Below are positions 29,181 to 40,770 of a DNA stretch of 64,000 bases, piece after piece (the stretch's first letter is position 1; each line of letters begins with the position of its first letter). The notes below the pieces were generated by a model. That model was given only the letters and a program-made list of their open reading frames with translations. It had not been told where the DNA came from and did no database searches. The stretch is taken from contig OZ020305.1 in NCBI GenBank assembly GCA_963971305.1, positions 10,511,001 through 10,575,000 of the forward strand, read 5' to 3'. The stretch comes from Arcuatula senhousia. Its lineage: Eukaryota; Mollusca; Bivalvia; Mytilida; Mytilidae. The translations under genes were made by a program, and so were the position numbers.

Positions 29181-29429
29181 GGGATATCTTTTACTAGTTC
29201 ATGTTGGTATATATCGTTACTCATAAATTGTGACATGTTTATTGCAGCAAAATGTAAAACAAATGGATCAACAAATGTCGCTGCAAACAATTTTGATTCT
29301 TTGTTACCATCTTATCGAGCCAACGAAATAAAATGTATTTAATATGATAATTAGTTTTTAAAAACGTTTCTGATGAATCAACTTACAAGTAAAATAAACA
29401 ATCCTTAGGCTATCAATTTGAGTTTTATA

Positions 29430-29570
29430 GTATATGAATATATCACTGCTTTGTTCCATCTTCTAATTATTTACTCGAATGTTCAATGTTTTGTTCGTTC
29501 ACTTTCATACATGTAAAAGTACGGCACTTTTCTATGTTTGATTAATTAATGATTAAAACTATTTTTCCAA
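29430..29570 (-). repeat. orphan copy of the SLC5 exon 1 upstream flank
   Basis: Shares ACTGCTTTGTTCCAT, a TTTACTCGAATGTTCAATG-like stretch and GATTAAAACTATTTTT with the 5' flank of exon 1b, but no readable exon 1 lies beside it. It probably marks another duplicate whose exon is lost. Confidence 0.4.
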
Positions 29571-30330
29571 ATTAATGTAACAAATTACGCATTTTCCATG
29601 CTTAAATAAAACATTTATCCCTTTTTAGTATCTCAATTGCCTATTGACCTCTGTACCATGATGAAAACATTACAATAGTGTGCATAATTAGGAATAAAGC
29701 GTACATCTTTAAAGGACTAGGGTTGATAAGGGCCATTTTTGGCCCAAAAATTATTTTTGTTGGAATTCAAGTAAAAATTGTGACAAGACTTAGTTAAATG
29801 TCAGTACTTTAATGCTTCATTGACAATTTAATATTTTTAATAATTTAATAAAATAATGTAAAAACCGCTTATTTTAACCAAATGTTGAAAATCTTCCAAC
29901 TTTTAATGCCATTTTCTATATATAGATTAAATGGATTGAAATAATTTTCATTGTTTATTATGTCCCTAACCCTTGCCTTAGAAAATAACACAGTGAATGT
30001 AGAATACTAGAACTTTTAATTTTTAGCCATATTTTGAGGCCAAAAACAGGCCTTATCAGCCCTGGTCCTTTTCAGGGATTATGTGTAATTGCTAAATTGT
30101 TAAGGAATAAGTTTCTGGTAAAACATAAAACCCCTGATTTCTTTTTCCAACATTTTTATGACATTTCCTGGCCCTCAAATCATTTCTTAATCTGTTTAAT
30201 ACTTTTTTGTTTTAAAATATCCTAATTTCAAACACGAATCTATAATTTTTTTATTAAGCTTTACTTTTTTCATTTTTGAAATTTTCTGAATATGCTTCAA
30301 GTATGAATATTTTAATATTTAACCGTACAT
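29571..30330. other. spacer between SLC5 first exons, no feature seen
   Basis: AT-rich sequence between exon 1b and exon 1a with no recognisable gene or bounded repeat. Confidence 0.4.
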
Positions 30331-30336
30331 TGATGA

Positions 30337-30680
30337 AGGAAGCAGTGAGGCAGTGTCAAAAGTCCGAAAGGGCAACGACAAAATCGGTAAACACAAACAA
30401 GAACAGCGCGAGGAAATATGAAACCAACCGAACAGAAATCAACAATGCGAACTCAAGTCGTAACAAGAGTGAACTAAGGTGCTCTGGAAAAGAAAGCGGT
30501 TCCTGCCTGCTTTAGCACACTCGTCGCTCTGCTAATTTCCAATTCAGTATGTCAGATCCGGTAAAGGAAGACAAAACAAAAGTCTATGACAAACCAACAA
30601 CTGCACTCATCTGAGAGACTGAAATCCCAACCATACCTGTCTACGTGTAGATAACACGACCATAAAATACGTAGTAATGT
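30337..30680 (+). repeat. AAGTCCGAAAGGGC-family repeat, copy
   Basis: Carries GTGTCAAAAGTCCGAAAGGG, AACTCAAGTCGTAACAAGAG, GGTTCCTGCCTGC and ACTCATCTGAGAGACTGAAA. It includes an open frame of 79 codons that is a feature of the repeat rather than a gene. Confidence 0.7.
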
Positions 30681-31412
30681 TTAAGATTCGATATTCTCAT
30701 ACCGGCTTATTGAAGCTTGTATCTAAGTCTATATCCAGTCTGCATCTTGACGATTAAGCAAAAGTTTTCTGGTTTTCTTTAAACATGTTCGACCCAGTTA
30801 TATAATAAGGTGCATCCCTATTCATGGCATTTAACGTGAAAGCAAGATTGGCGATTAGAACAGAGGTCATATCGAATCGATATATATTTATTTCAAGTTT
30901 AAGGCCCTAGCTTCACAAAAGACTTTTGAGGTTTAGATTTTAAATGATAAAACATAGTTATCATAATAAATCCACATTTAACTTCTATGTCTGTTATTAT
31001 TTGAAATTATATTTTAGTAACACGTGTAGTTAAAACACAGCTTCATTCTCCTTTTCCACCCATTTTTGATAGTTTATTTTTTACGATAAACAGCCCCCTT
31101 CTTCATCTTTAGAAACAATCGTTGTTCATGCTACTTTACATTTACCAGTAACCAACTAATAAATATCAGCCGTCCTGAATTTCCCATTGGCTATGTTATG
31201 TAAAACATGATATAGCCCAAGCAATAAAGGCAATAACAAAATAACCGAGCAATAATAATGCACTTCAAATTAAATTGTGAGTTAAACCATGTTTTATGGC
31301 GCGCCAAATCAAAACCTGGCGCACCAAACCTCACTCTGCTATTGAGATCTTAAAATACAAAAATACAACTAGATGTTTTCATCAAATTAAAACGTGGATG
31401 TAACATACTTAC

Positions 31413-31487
31413 CCAGAACCCTACACCAAGACAAAGAACAAAATATAAGACGATAGTCACAATATCTGCCCAATGTAAAGTCTGCAT
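31413..31487 (-). CDS. SLC5 gene, alternative first coding exon (exon 1a)
   Basis: A third complete first exon. Its protein is identical to exon 1b, and the donor is GTAAGT in phase 0. The reading frame is intact through all 25 codons. No copy of exons 2-15 is seen between it and exon 1b, so on this sequence it could only be used by splicing to the shared downstream exons. Confidence 0.73.
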
Positions 31488-34400
31488 TCTGTTTTTATCG
31501 CTTATCAAACGCTATTGGTATTGTCCATATAGCTAAGAGATACACTTTTATATATATCACCATTCTTGTCAATTCCAATTAATTATTTACTGTAATCACA
31601 ATCCTAGTCGTAAGATTTGTCTGACACGAATTCGTGTATATATTTTAATGTTGTTTTCGAATGTTTAAATCTAAAATTGTGTAATACACCAAGTTTCTCT
31701 CCTTGTATTGTACATGGTCAATATCCTGGTTGCTGAATTTGACTTCCTTTCGAAGGTAATTTCTTAAAGTAATTTTACTTTTTGTTTTCTGCCTTCCAAT
31801 GCTTTGATTCAAATGCCGTTAATGAGAGGTGGATCCTTGCTGCACAACCAAAATATTCATTTTTACACCCACATTATATATGGTTTACATAACTTAAGCA
31901 CCAATATGATTTTGCAGTGCATGTTTCACTAATGAAGAACTGACATATAATTAATTTCAAAAACACTGTGCAACAAGGTTTATCAATTGGAGGTTTATAG
32001 TCCAGACCATAAGATACACTGAACCTCTGCAGCGACTGTGAACTTCAGACTTGCTGTGTGTCATGAGTAAAACATCACCACGAGGTTAGTTCCACATAAT
32101 GAAAATCTTGACACAAGAACTGTCTCCCACATGTGGAGGTTCTGGTTGAATTTCGGGTACTCCGGTTTCCCTCAACCATTAAAACCGGCCGTCCTAAATG
32201 GCCCAGATGCGCCGACAAGGGCGTTAAACCCCAACACACACATAACTCTATATGTTTTTTTAGAAAGATTTAAAAAGCAAACCACACTCATTTCAGAGGC
32301 ATATCCTTACAAATTCATGGTCATTATCTGTCTCATTATGCTGAACGCGACAACCTTGGCTATAGATATAGATATATACTGAAGGTTATTTTTTTTTATA
32401 TGCTGAAATATTGAATCATATTGAATAACAGAGTTTTTTTCAGCAATCCACGTATTCAAATGAGAAACAAGGATAAAACCCAGAATACATTATTACACAA
32501 AAGTATATGTAACATGTAACCTCAATTTCAATGTCTCAAGGTATTGACCTTGAGATTTTTGTTCTTATTTAAAGTCTTAATGTCTGTTTGCTTTTAAATA
32601 AAAGATGAATATTATTGATTTCACTATATGTTGAACTGAAAATGAAGATAAGAACCATGCACTAAAATACGCAGTGAAAGATGTTGTTGGCACTCTTAAA
32701 ATAATATAAGAAGATAGGTTTCTCTTTTTATGAGAAAACCAAGTCAAAGGAATTTTGAATTTACTTCTTGTCGCTGCTGCACTACTTTTTTGTAGATATC
32801 CACATTTAACATCTTGATTTTTTAAAACTATATTGTAAAAAGACATAAGAAGCAAAGGGGCGCGACTGTACGAAACAAGAATAGTACGAAGAACCACAAA
32901 ACACAAAATCAACCGAACAGAAATCAACAATACGGACTCAGGTCGTACAAGAGTGAACTCAGGTATTAAATCATCAATTCAGATCGAATAATGTCCTTAT
33001 CATTTATTCCTAAAGAAGGATTACGAATTGCAGTTTTTAGACTTTTGGTGACCTTGTGTCTAGTTGGATTTTATACCAGTACAAATAGTCACAGTAATTG
33101 AAAAGGGTAGTTTTCCTTATACTTATTTAAAAACACACAAGTTACATGTAGATGTTGCGTAGGTGAACGTGTTGTCGCTGCCAGAGTACACGAATATAGG
33201 ATTCACTCTGTCTGTCCGAGTGCCAACATGTCTCACAAGGACAATGTCTCATAAGCAATTTAAACAACTTGATGGATGAATTTTTATGATACTTTCAACG
33301 AAAATGACAATAAAAACATATACCCGCTTCGAAAAAATTTGGGTATATAGGTTTACCCCTGACCAATTGTCCTTCTATTCGCAATTTAACTTTAGTAACA
33401 GTTTTTCCAGCATTTACATGTACTTAATACATCGATTTGAAATTAGGTACATGTATTTCAATTTAGGATAAGGTCCTATATCGCAAGTATCGATTTTAAG
33501 TTTGTCGCAAATCCTATTCCTGCTCTTTTTCTAAGGGATAGCAGGGGTATAGTGAGTGAGCAGAAGATTCCTTGTATCTAGATGCATTATTTGAATGGCA
33601 TAATGTACAAGCTTAAATAGCTTCACAGGGGAATATATCACACCCATTGTGGATTTAAACTCTTTTATCTATTCCGAAAAGACAACCCTTCCCCCACCCC
33701 CCATAAAAAAAGAAAAACAAAATCAAAACAAAAAACAAACCAGCCAAAAAAAACCCCCAAATCTTTTAACTATAACAAACAATATACACGAATAACTGCC
33801 ATACTGCAATCACTCATCTGATATTGTATTCAGTTGCTCCTTTAGACTAAGCAGTTTCTGTCTGCTATTACAAATTCGTCGAGTTGCCAACAATCAATTT
33901 AGTGTAGGTCAAATCCGGTAAAGGATGACAATACCATATAATTATTTGTCTACAAGCACTGTCATGATGTTTTCCGTAAAATTTCTTGTTGTCGGCAAAA
34001 ACAGGGGAGCAACGTTATTCCTGTGTTTTCAATTTGCACCAGGAGGGAGAGGGCTACTTCCTACATAATCAATGGTGTGGGTGTGCCGCAATTTTTTGTG
34101 TGTGTTTTTCGAGCGCCAAGGTGTAGAACAGGGTTATAAATTCATCTTAGCTGTTACAAACAGGGTTACAAGTATATGAAAGGGAAAGAAATAGATATTA
34201 CATGTAAAACATTAGAATGCAATTATTTAAAATTTATAGTTCTTATTCTTAATTTATTTGAACTGAAAATGTTTAACCTCTGTGAATTGTCTCTAGTTGT
34301 ACAGTAAATATATATATATATTGTCATAACTGGTTTTCCCTCTTTTCGTATATAGTGAGTTATCTCCAATTTGCAGATTTATCTTCTCTTTGCAGAAGGT

Positions 34401-34780
34401 ATTTTATACTAGTTACTGTGGGAAAATTGAAGTTTTATTTTTTAGTTGGTCAAAACAATTCTAAAAGTTAGTTATAGTTATTTTCAAAAATGTATTAAAC
34501 ATGTTCTCCAAACCTAATTAGGTCCTATAAGTCCAATAAATAATTCATAAAAAAATAAAAACCCTATTTTCCCATTCATTGCAATGTGATATACCTACCG
34601 TAATGGAGGATAACTCTTGCAAATGGGAGATAACTCACTAATTTTTGTAATTGGTGATTCGCATTAGCAGTCTAAGTTAAAAATGTACATAACAAACTAT
34701 CAATCACACCCTGTTCTAGATAAAAAGTTCACTCTCTATCATAGTAAATCATAACACTGAAAGACCAAATATAAAATCAA
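31488..34780. other. region 5' of SLC5 exon 1a, mostly featureless
   Basis: Possible promoter of exon 1a just right of 31,487. A SINE fragment lies at 32,130-32,240, and AAGTCCGAAAGGGC-family fragments lie near 32,880-32,960 and 33,830-34,150. Nothing else was recognised. Confidence 0.4.
32130..32240. repeat. fragment of the SINE-like repeat, inverted
   Basis: GGTACTCCGGTTTCCCTC and AAGGGCGTTAAAC are the inverse of the words at 25,660-25,750. Confidence 0.5.
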
Positions 34781-35318
34781 ATCAAATAATATACTTTATT
34801 GCCAAAATAAAAGGCGCCAATTACTGGCTGACAAAATACATGTAAACAGACAAAGACAATGAATATAGACAGTTATAAGACATAATTTGACATCTGTTCT
34901 TTTATACACACACAAGGGACCAGAAGAAAAATATATGTATATATGAATATCTACAAATGAAGAATATGTCACCTAGTTTCAAAATCATTATGATTAATGA
35001 ATATGAATTTCAATTTATTACTCCTGGTTTAAGAGGGCCTGTTTACTTGCGTTAAGTGTCGCAAGACGCTTATAAAGATTATCAGAAACCAAATGGTCCT
35101 CGGAGGACATTAACCATAAAAACTTCTGATCAATGTCCAGAACACACGTGATGGTTAGCACTGCTGGTTGAGCTTTAATTCTCCGAGGCTAGCCCGCTCC
35201 AGCACCAACACTTTTGAGTTGGAGAAAACATCAAAGCTTTAAATTATCCGTCTAAATTTCAAAATTGTCTAAACCCTAAGGTTCTTCCTACCCCAGACAT
35301 AGGTTGATTATCTTAGTA

Positions 35319-35502
35319 ATAATTTGGTTCCCCAGTTTGGTATTTTTGGTTTTATTGTTCTTTGCTCTTCATATTCATATAGTGTTTGGCATTTTCAATA
35401 TTTTTGGTAGAGCGCCTCTGATGAGTCTTGAATAGACGAAACGCGCGTCAGGCGTAGCAAAATTTATTGTCTGAAACTTTATTGTCATTTATATTTCTAA
35501 TG
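35319..35502 (+). repeat. hammerhead-bearing repeat, plus-strand copy
   Basis: Unit from TTTGGTTCCCCAGTTTGGTA to TTTATTGTCTGAAACTTT, matching 28,307-28,492. The sequence just left of it (35,150-35,318) may belong to the same insertion into the LINE. Confidence 0.8.
35413..35454 (+). ncRNA. hammerhead ribozyme motif (plus copy)
   Basis: Helix I CGCCT (35413-35417) with AGGCG (35450-35454); CTGATGA at 35418-35424; helix II GTCT/AGAC (35425-35428 with 35434-35437); GAAA at 35438-35441; palindrome ACGCGCGT at 35441-35448; cleavage base C35449 in GTC. It differs from the minus copy only in the helix II loop (TTGAA versus TTAAA region), so pairing and core are conserved between two dispersed copies. 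Confidence 0.78.
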
Positions 35503-35515
35503 TATTAAAATTTTT

Positions 35516-36584
35516 AGCTGACCTGACCCAAAAAGGGTCAGGTGAGCTATTGTCATTACTTGGCGTCCGTCGTCCGTCCGTAAACTTTTTAAAACGTTAA
35601 CTCCTCTGACACCATAAGTCCAATTGAAACCAAACTTGGTATGGTTGTTCATTAGCATATGGTGCTTTGAACGGATGTGGGGATTTTTGATCAGTCCTAA
35701 AACATGGCCGCTGTGGCTAAAAATAGAACATAGGAGTATAATGTAGTTTTTTGGCAAATAACTCAAAAACGGCTAGAGATATCAAAATTCTGGCTAGGTT
35801 AAAGTGATTAGCACCTCAAGATCTTCCTACCCTGAAATATTGAAGAAAATCCAACAATCCATGTAGGAGTAATTGCCCTTTTTGTGAAATTTTTGCAAAT
35901 TTTGCACATGTTTAGCTCAATATCTTGAAAAATATACAAGATACTTGAGAAATTTAAGTTGCATATTGTTAAGCACATCAAGATCTACAAATATGTATAG
36001 GGTCAATGTTGTATGACCTTTCCTTTTAGGAGTTATTGCCCTTAGAACGTCAAAATTGAGCATTTCAACAGCATTTTTTCATTACATTGAAAACGCTAAC
36101 TCTGACACTTCAAGTTCAATTGAAACCAAACTTGGTCTAATTGTTTATTAGCATTAGGTGTATAGAACTGATGTGGGGATTTCTGATTGGTCGTAAAATA
36201 TGGCCACTGTGGCTAAAAATACAACATAGGGTAAATGGCAGTTTTTTTTGCAAATAACCCAAAAACGATGACAGATTTCTAAATTTTGAGTGGTAACAAA
36301 AGTGATCAGCACATTTAAATCTACCAGCTCTGAAATTTTGAAGAAAATCCAACAACCCATGTAGAAGTTATTGCCCTTTTTGTGGATTTTTTGGCAAATT
36401 TTGCACCTGTTTAGCTCAAGATATTGAAAACTATACAAGATATTTGCACCGTAAGATCCACCATATTTTCAGATGACCCCCTTATAAAACTTATGACCCT
36501 TTCAATGTCAAAAATATTTTGCCTAATAACCTTTACTTCAGGCACATATGTCAGGTGAGCGATTCAGGCTCCTGGCAGCCTCTT
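35516..36584 (+). repeat. GAGGCTCCCAGGAGCC-ended repeat, copy 3
   Basis: Runs from AGCTGACCTG through CTTGGCGTCCGTCGTCCGTC to GATTCAGGCTCCTGGCAGCC and TCTT, inverse in orientation to copies 1 and 2. It sits inside the minus-strand LINE, between its zinc-knuckle part and its C-terminal part. Confidence 0.75.
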
Positions 36585-37617
36585 GTTGTAATTTACGGAC
36601 AGTAGATCTAGAAATGGTCTATGTGTAGTATTTAAACTTGGACATTTTAACAGAAAGTGTATTTCATCCTCCACCTCAGTCTTACAGAGTCTACAAATTC
36701 TATCTTCAGCTATTAACCCTTTGTGACGCCCCCTTTCAATTTCTAAGCCACTTATTCGGAATTTTGTTATTATCCTTCTCTTATGATATTCCCCCTATGA
36801 AAGATATTCTTCGCACATGAAGTTCTGTTTAAAACGTCTATAAGTTCTAAGCTTATTACCATGGTTGGGGTCCAATCCATCGTTTAAGGTTAAATAATTA
36901 TTTTTTTTCCACACAGAGTTGTATTTTTCATGTAGCTTGTTATAAACATACTTTTTATTCATTTTACCAATTGAAACTAGACTTGAATTATCTATGTAAA
37001 AAAACTTAAGAATTTCATTTTTACAGTACTAGTGCACCCAAAATGTTTTAGAAACCTCCATTAAAGTTTTGAAGCACATGAATGCTTCGTGGAGAAGAAT
37101 ATCTTTTGTGTTACTTATTTTACATAGCATGAAAGCATACGTGTATTTACTACAACTTCCAACATTAACGGATAGCGTCCTAGTTCACCCATAACAGCAT
37201 TTGTTGTTGAGCGCTTTTTTTACTTCCAACAGGTTTTTACAAAACTTTCTATGGATTAGTTCTATTGGCAAGTCATTACACATCTTACTAATAAAGTTAT
37301 TTTTTGATAATTTTTGTCCGGGAAAAAAAGCCCCAAATCTCACTACCATTTAATAATACTGACTCACAGTGTTGTCAAACACATGTGTGAGGGTTTTAAT
37401 CTTACTAGGCTTCTGGCCTTCAAAGCATTTAACTTTAAAATAATCTTTAAGCCCCTTTTTGTATATCTCTTTTCTAGCATCTGTAATCGAACCCGAAATG
37501 AAAAAAAATAATACCTAGATATGTATAATTTCTAACATTTTCAATTTCTTCATTTTTAGAGAGACCTGTTCTAGCTTTAATCTCCCTGATTTATTAAAGA
37601 TAAGTGATTTTGTCTTT

Positions 37618-37659
37618 TTAGCTCACCTGTCCATGTGAGCTATTGCCATCACTTGGCGT

Positions 37660-37691
<32 letters not shown>

Positions 37692-39761
37692 CGTTAACAA
37701 TCTTTCAAAAATCTTCTCCTCTGAAACTACTGAACAGAATTGAATGAAACTTGGTATGATTGATCCTTAGGGTGTCCTGCACCAAACTTGTGTTTCGCTT
37801 GTTGATCTGTCAAACAACATGGCCGCCGTTACTAAAAATAGACTAGGGGGGTCAGACTACTGTTTTTGGCTTATAAATCAAAAAGTATAAGAGATAGAGG
37901 AAATCTGAGGCCACGCTACTGATTTAGCATCAAAAGCTCTACAAAAGTCTCCATTTGGTCAAAGTTGTCAGATGACCCCTTACAGGGGTTACGGCCCCTT
38001 AAAGGTGAAAAATAGCATTTTTTCATGTTTTTGGCCTACAGAATGAAAACTATTGCAGATAGAGATTAGCTGTTGCTTGCTTAAATGTTTAGCTCATTTA
38101 GCTCTACGAAAGTCTCCATAGGGTCGAAGTTGTCAGATGACCCCTTATAGGGGTTACGGCCCCTTAAAGGTGAAAAATAGCCACTTTTCATGTTTTTGGC
38201 CTACAGAATGAAAACTATTGCAGATAGAGATTAGCTGTTGCTTGCTTAAATGTTTAGCTCATTTAGCTCTACGAAAGTCTCCATAGGGTCGAAGTTGTCA
38301 GATGACCCCTTATAGGGGTTACGGCCCTTGAAAAATAGCGTTTTTTCATGTCCTACAGAATGGAAACTATTGCACATAGAGATTAGCTGTTGCTTGCTTA
38401 AATGTTCAGCTCATTTAGCTCTACAAAATTCTCCATAGGGTCCAAGTTGTCAGATGAACCCTTATAGGGGTTACGGTCCATGAAAAATAGCGATTTTTCA
38501 TGTTTTTGGCCTACAGAATGAAAACTATTGCAGATAGAGATTAGCTGTTGCTTGCTTAAATGTTTAGCTCATTTAGCTCTACGAAAGTCTCCATAGGGTC
38601 GAAGTTGTCAGATGACCCCTTATAGGGGTTACGGCCCCTTAAAGGTGAAAAATAGCCACTTTTCATGTTTTTGGCCTACAGAATGAAAACTATTGCAGAT
38701 AGAGATTAGCTGTTGCTTGCTTAAATGTTTAGCTCATTTAGCTCTACGAAAGTCTCCATAGGGTCGAAGTTTTCAGATGACCCCTTATAGGGGTTACGGC
38801 CCTTGAAAAATAGCGTTTTTTCATGTTTTTGTCCTACAGAATGGAAACTATTGCACATAGAGATTAGCTGTTGCTTGCTTAAATGTTCAGCTCATTTAGC
38901 TCTACAAAATTCTACATAGGGTCCAAGTTGTCAGATGAACCCTTATAGGGGTTACGGTCAATGAAAAATAGCGATTTTTCATGTTTTTGGCCTACAGAAT
39001 GAAAACTATTGCAGATAGAGATTAGCTGTTGCTTGCTTAAATGTTCAGCTCAATTAGCTCTACAAAATTCTCTATAGGGTCGAAGTTGTCAGGTGACCCC
39101 TTATAGGGGTTATGGCCCCTGAAAAATAGCGATTTTTCATGTTTTTGGCCTACAGAATGAAAACTATTGCAGATAGAGATTAGCTGTTGCTTGCTTAAAT
39201 GTTCAGCTCATTTGGCTCTACAAAATTCTCCATAGGGTCGAAGTTGTCAGGTGACCCCTTATAGGGGTTACAGCCCCTGAAAAATAGCGATTTTTCATGT
39301 TTTTGGCCTACAGAATGAAAACTATTGCAGATAGAGATTAGCTGTTGCTTGCTTAAATGTTCAGCTCATTTAGCTCTACAAAATTCTCCATAGGGTCGAA
39401 GTTGTCAGATGACCCCTTATAGGGGTTACGGCCCCTGAAAAACATTGTTAAAAAAGCGATTTTTAATGTTTTTGGCCTACAGAATGAAAACTATTGCAGA
39501 TAGAGATTAGTTGTTGCTTGCTTTAATGTTCAGCTCATATAGCTCTACAAAAGTCTCCATAGGGTCAAAGTTGTCAGATGACTCCTTATAGGGGTTATGG
39601 CCCCTTATAGGTGAAAAATGGTGTTTTTGGCCTATAGAATGAAAACTATTGCAGGTAGAGAAAAGCTGTTGCTTGCTTAAATGTTCAGCTCATTTAGCTC
39701 TACAAAAGTATAGGGTCAACATCAAGACCAGGTGAGCGATTCAGGCTCCTGGGAGCCTCTT
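37618..39761 (+). repeat. GAGGCTCCCAGGAGCC-ended repeat, copy 4, with internal satellite
   Basis: Starts TTAGCTCACCTG and CTTGGCGTCCGTCGTCGTCG, ends GATTCAGGCTCCTGGGAGCC and TCTT. It splits the LINE codons for KLTVNT and KTKSLIF: joining the flanks restores the family reading, which shows that it inserted into the LINE. Confidence 0.82.
38050..39715 (+). repeat. tandem array, unit about 160 bp, with higher-order structure
   Basis: About eleven units, each with AGCTGTTGCTTGCTT, GTCAGATGACCCCTTATAGG and GGCCTACAGAATGAAAACTA. Spacing between successive AGCTGTTGCTTGCTT is roughly 155-164 bases. A three-unit block (about 38,061-38,536) is repeated next to itself (about 38,537-39,010) with the same order of unit variants. 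Confidence 0.85.
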
Positions 39762-40124
39762 GTTGGTGTTTACAGTAAGTTTCCATTTGGAACAATATAT
39801 TAATTTATTCCTGAAACAAACAAGAGAAGTATATTCTCCCAGTACAATATATCTATATAATGTTAATGGTATGAGCACTTTTATCATAGCGGTAACTTTC
39901 AGTCGGTCACCGTTCTCAATTTGAGGATTCAGATCAATATGAGCATAGGGTTTACTATATAGTAGTAAGAAAATGATGATAACTTTTCATATTACCCCTT
40001 GGAAATGCCATCCTTGGGTGGAAATTTTGACTTGGGATTGATAAACGTCCGAATCCTGAATGATAACTAGTTAAACCAAAAATATGCAAGAATATTGGTT
40101 ATATATACATGTAATACAACGTCG

Positions 40125-40205
40125 GTCACACTAATTAGCGCCCGGGAGCGCCCGTGGAAAATATTTAGCGCCCGGGGAGCACTAAATAGCGCCCGGGAAC
40201 AGATT
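40125..40205 (+). repeat. GCGCCCGGG minisatellite, copy 1
   Basis: Starts CACTAATTAGCGCCCGGGAG, then TTTAGCGCCCGGGGAGCACT and AAATAGCGCCCGGGAACAGA. The same opening phrase occurs at 62,517. GC-rich against an AT-rich background. Confidence 0.75.
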
Positions 40206-40400
40206 CAAAGCATGTCAAATGTCCTTCTTCTAAGTCAATATCAATTGTTGAACAAACATGCCCTGGTTGTGTTTGAGATAAAAGTTATTAGACTATAATA
40301 AAAGCTTATTTATATGATTAGACGATAATTGGGCCATAACCCGTTTTCTGTGGAAAGGATAACAATGTCATGTAGTATTAAAACTCTAGGTACCAAGGAA
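40205..40400 (-). repeat. copy of the segment upstream of SLC5 exon 1c
   Basis: Matches 22,980-23,160 (ATGTCAAATGTCCTTCTT, CATGCCCTGGTTGTGTTTG, TGTCATGTAGTATTAAAAC). No exon 1 copy lies beside it, because the GCGCCCGGG block takes that position. Confidence 0.55.
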
Positions 40401-40499
40401 TGCAAGATTGAATATAAACCATGTTATCTTATTACATATAGAAGTCTTTTTATAGCTTTAAGATAAACAAGAGTTTTGCAGCTATGGCTAACGAGAAAT

Positions 40500-40770
40500 C
40501 GATCTGCTTTTACTAAGCTTTCGTGTGTACTTGTCTTTTTGATGTTTTCTGTTCCTTGTTTAAGAAGGGGGTCTATCTGTGACTATTTCAGGACTGGATT
40601 TAAACTATATGGGTTTTATTAAGACCATGAGCCAATTGCAGTACAGCGAGCAGCGCCTACTTGCCTCGTTGAAGGCTGCTGGCGGTTGTCCATTGTGGTT
40701 TTTTCCTAATTGCCGCTTGACTGTGGGCTGTGTCGCATACGCTTATTCCACATCTCATTATTTTCTTTTT
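40500..40770 (+). repeat. dispersed repeat (GAAGGCTGCTGGCGGTTGTC family), copy 2
   Basis: Near-identical in wording to 14,180-14,440: TACTTGTCTTTTTGATGTTT, AAGAAGGGGGTCTATCTGTG, TTGAAGGCTGCTGGCGGTTG. Confidence 0.7.

Larger units (their letters stand above)
34783..39840 (-). mobile_element. decayed non-LTR retrotransposon (LINE) 3' part, split by nested insertions
   Basis: Minus-strand pieces read, in order: CSKWKLTVNT (39,766-39,800); KTKSLIFNKSG and NYTYLGIIF, typical of the end of a non-LTR reverse transcriptase (37,500-37,617); a C-terminal stretch with KFRISGLEIERGRHKG and CRLCK...EDEIHFLLKC, a zinc-knuckle-like CxxC...H...C (36,600-36,760); and DQKFLWLMSSEDHLVSD...LLNQE then a stop (35,031-35,125). 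The 3' end near 34,783 is ATTTG-rich after AATAAAG. Frameshifts and stops abound. Two GAGGCTCCCAGGAGCC elements and a hammerhead repeat interrupt it. The clade is not assigned. Confidence 0.75.
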
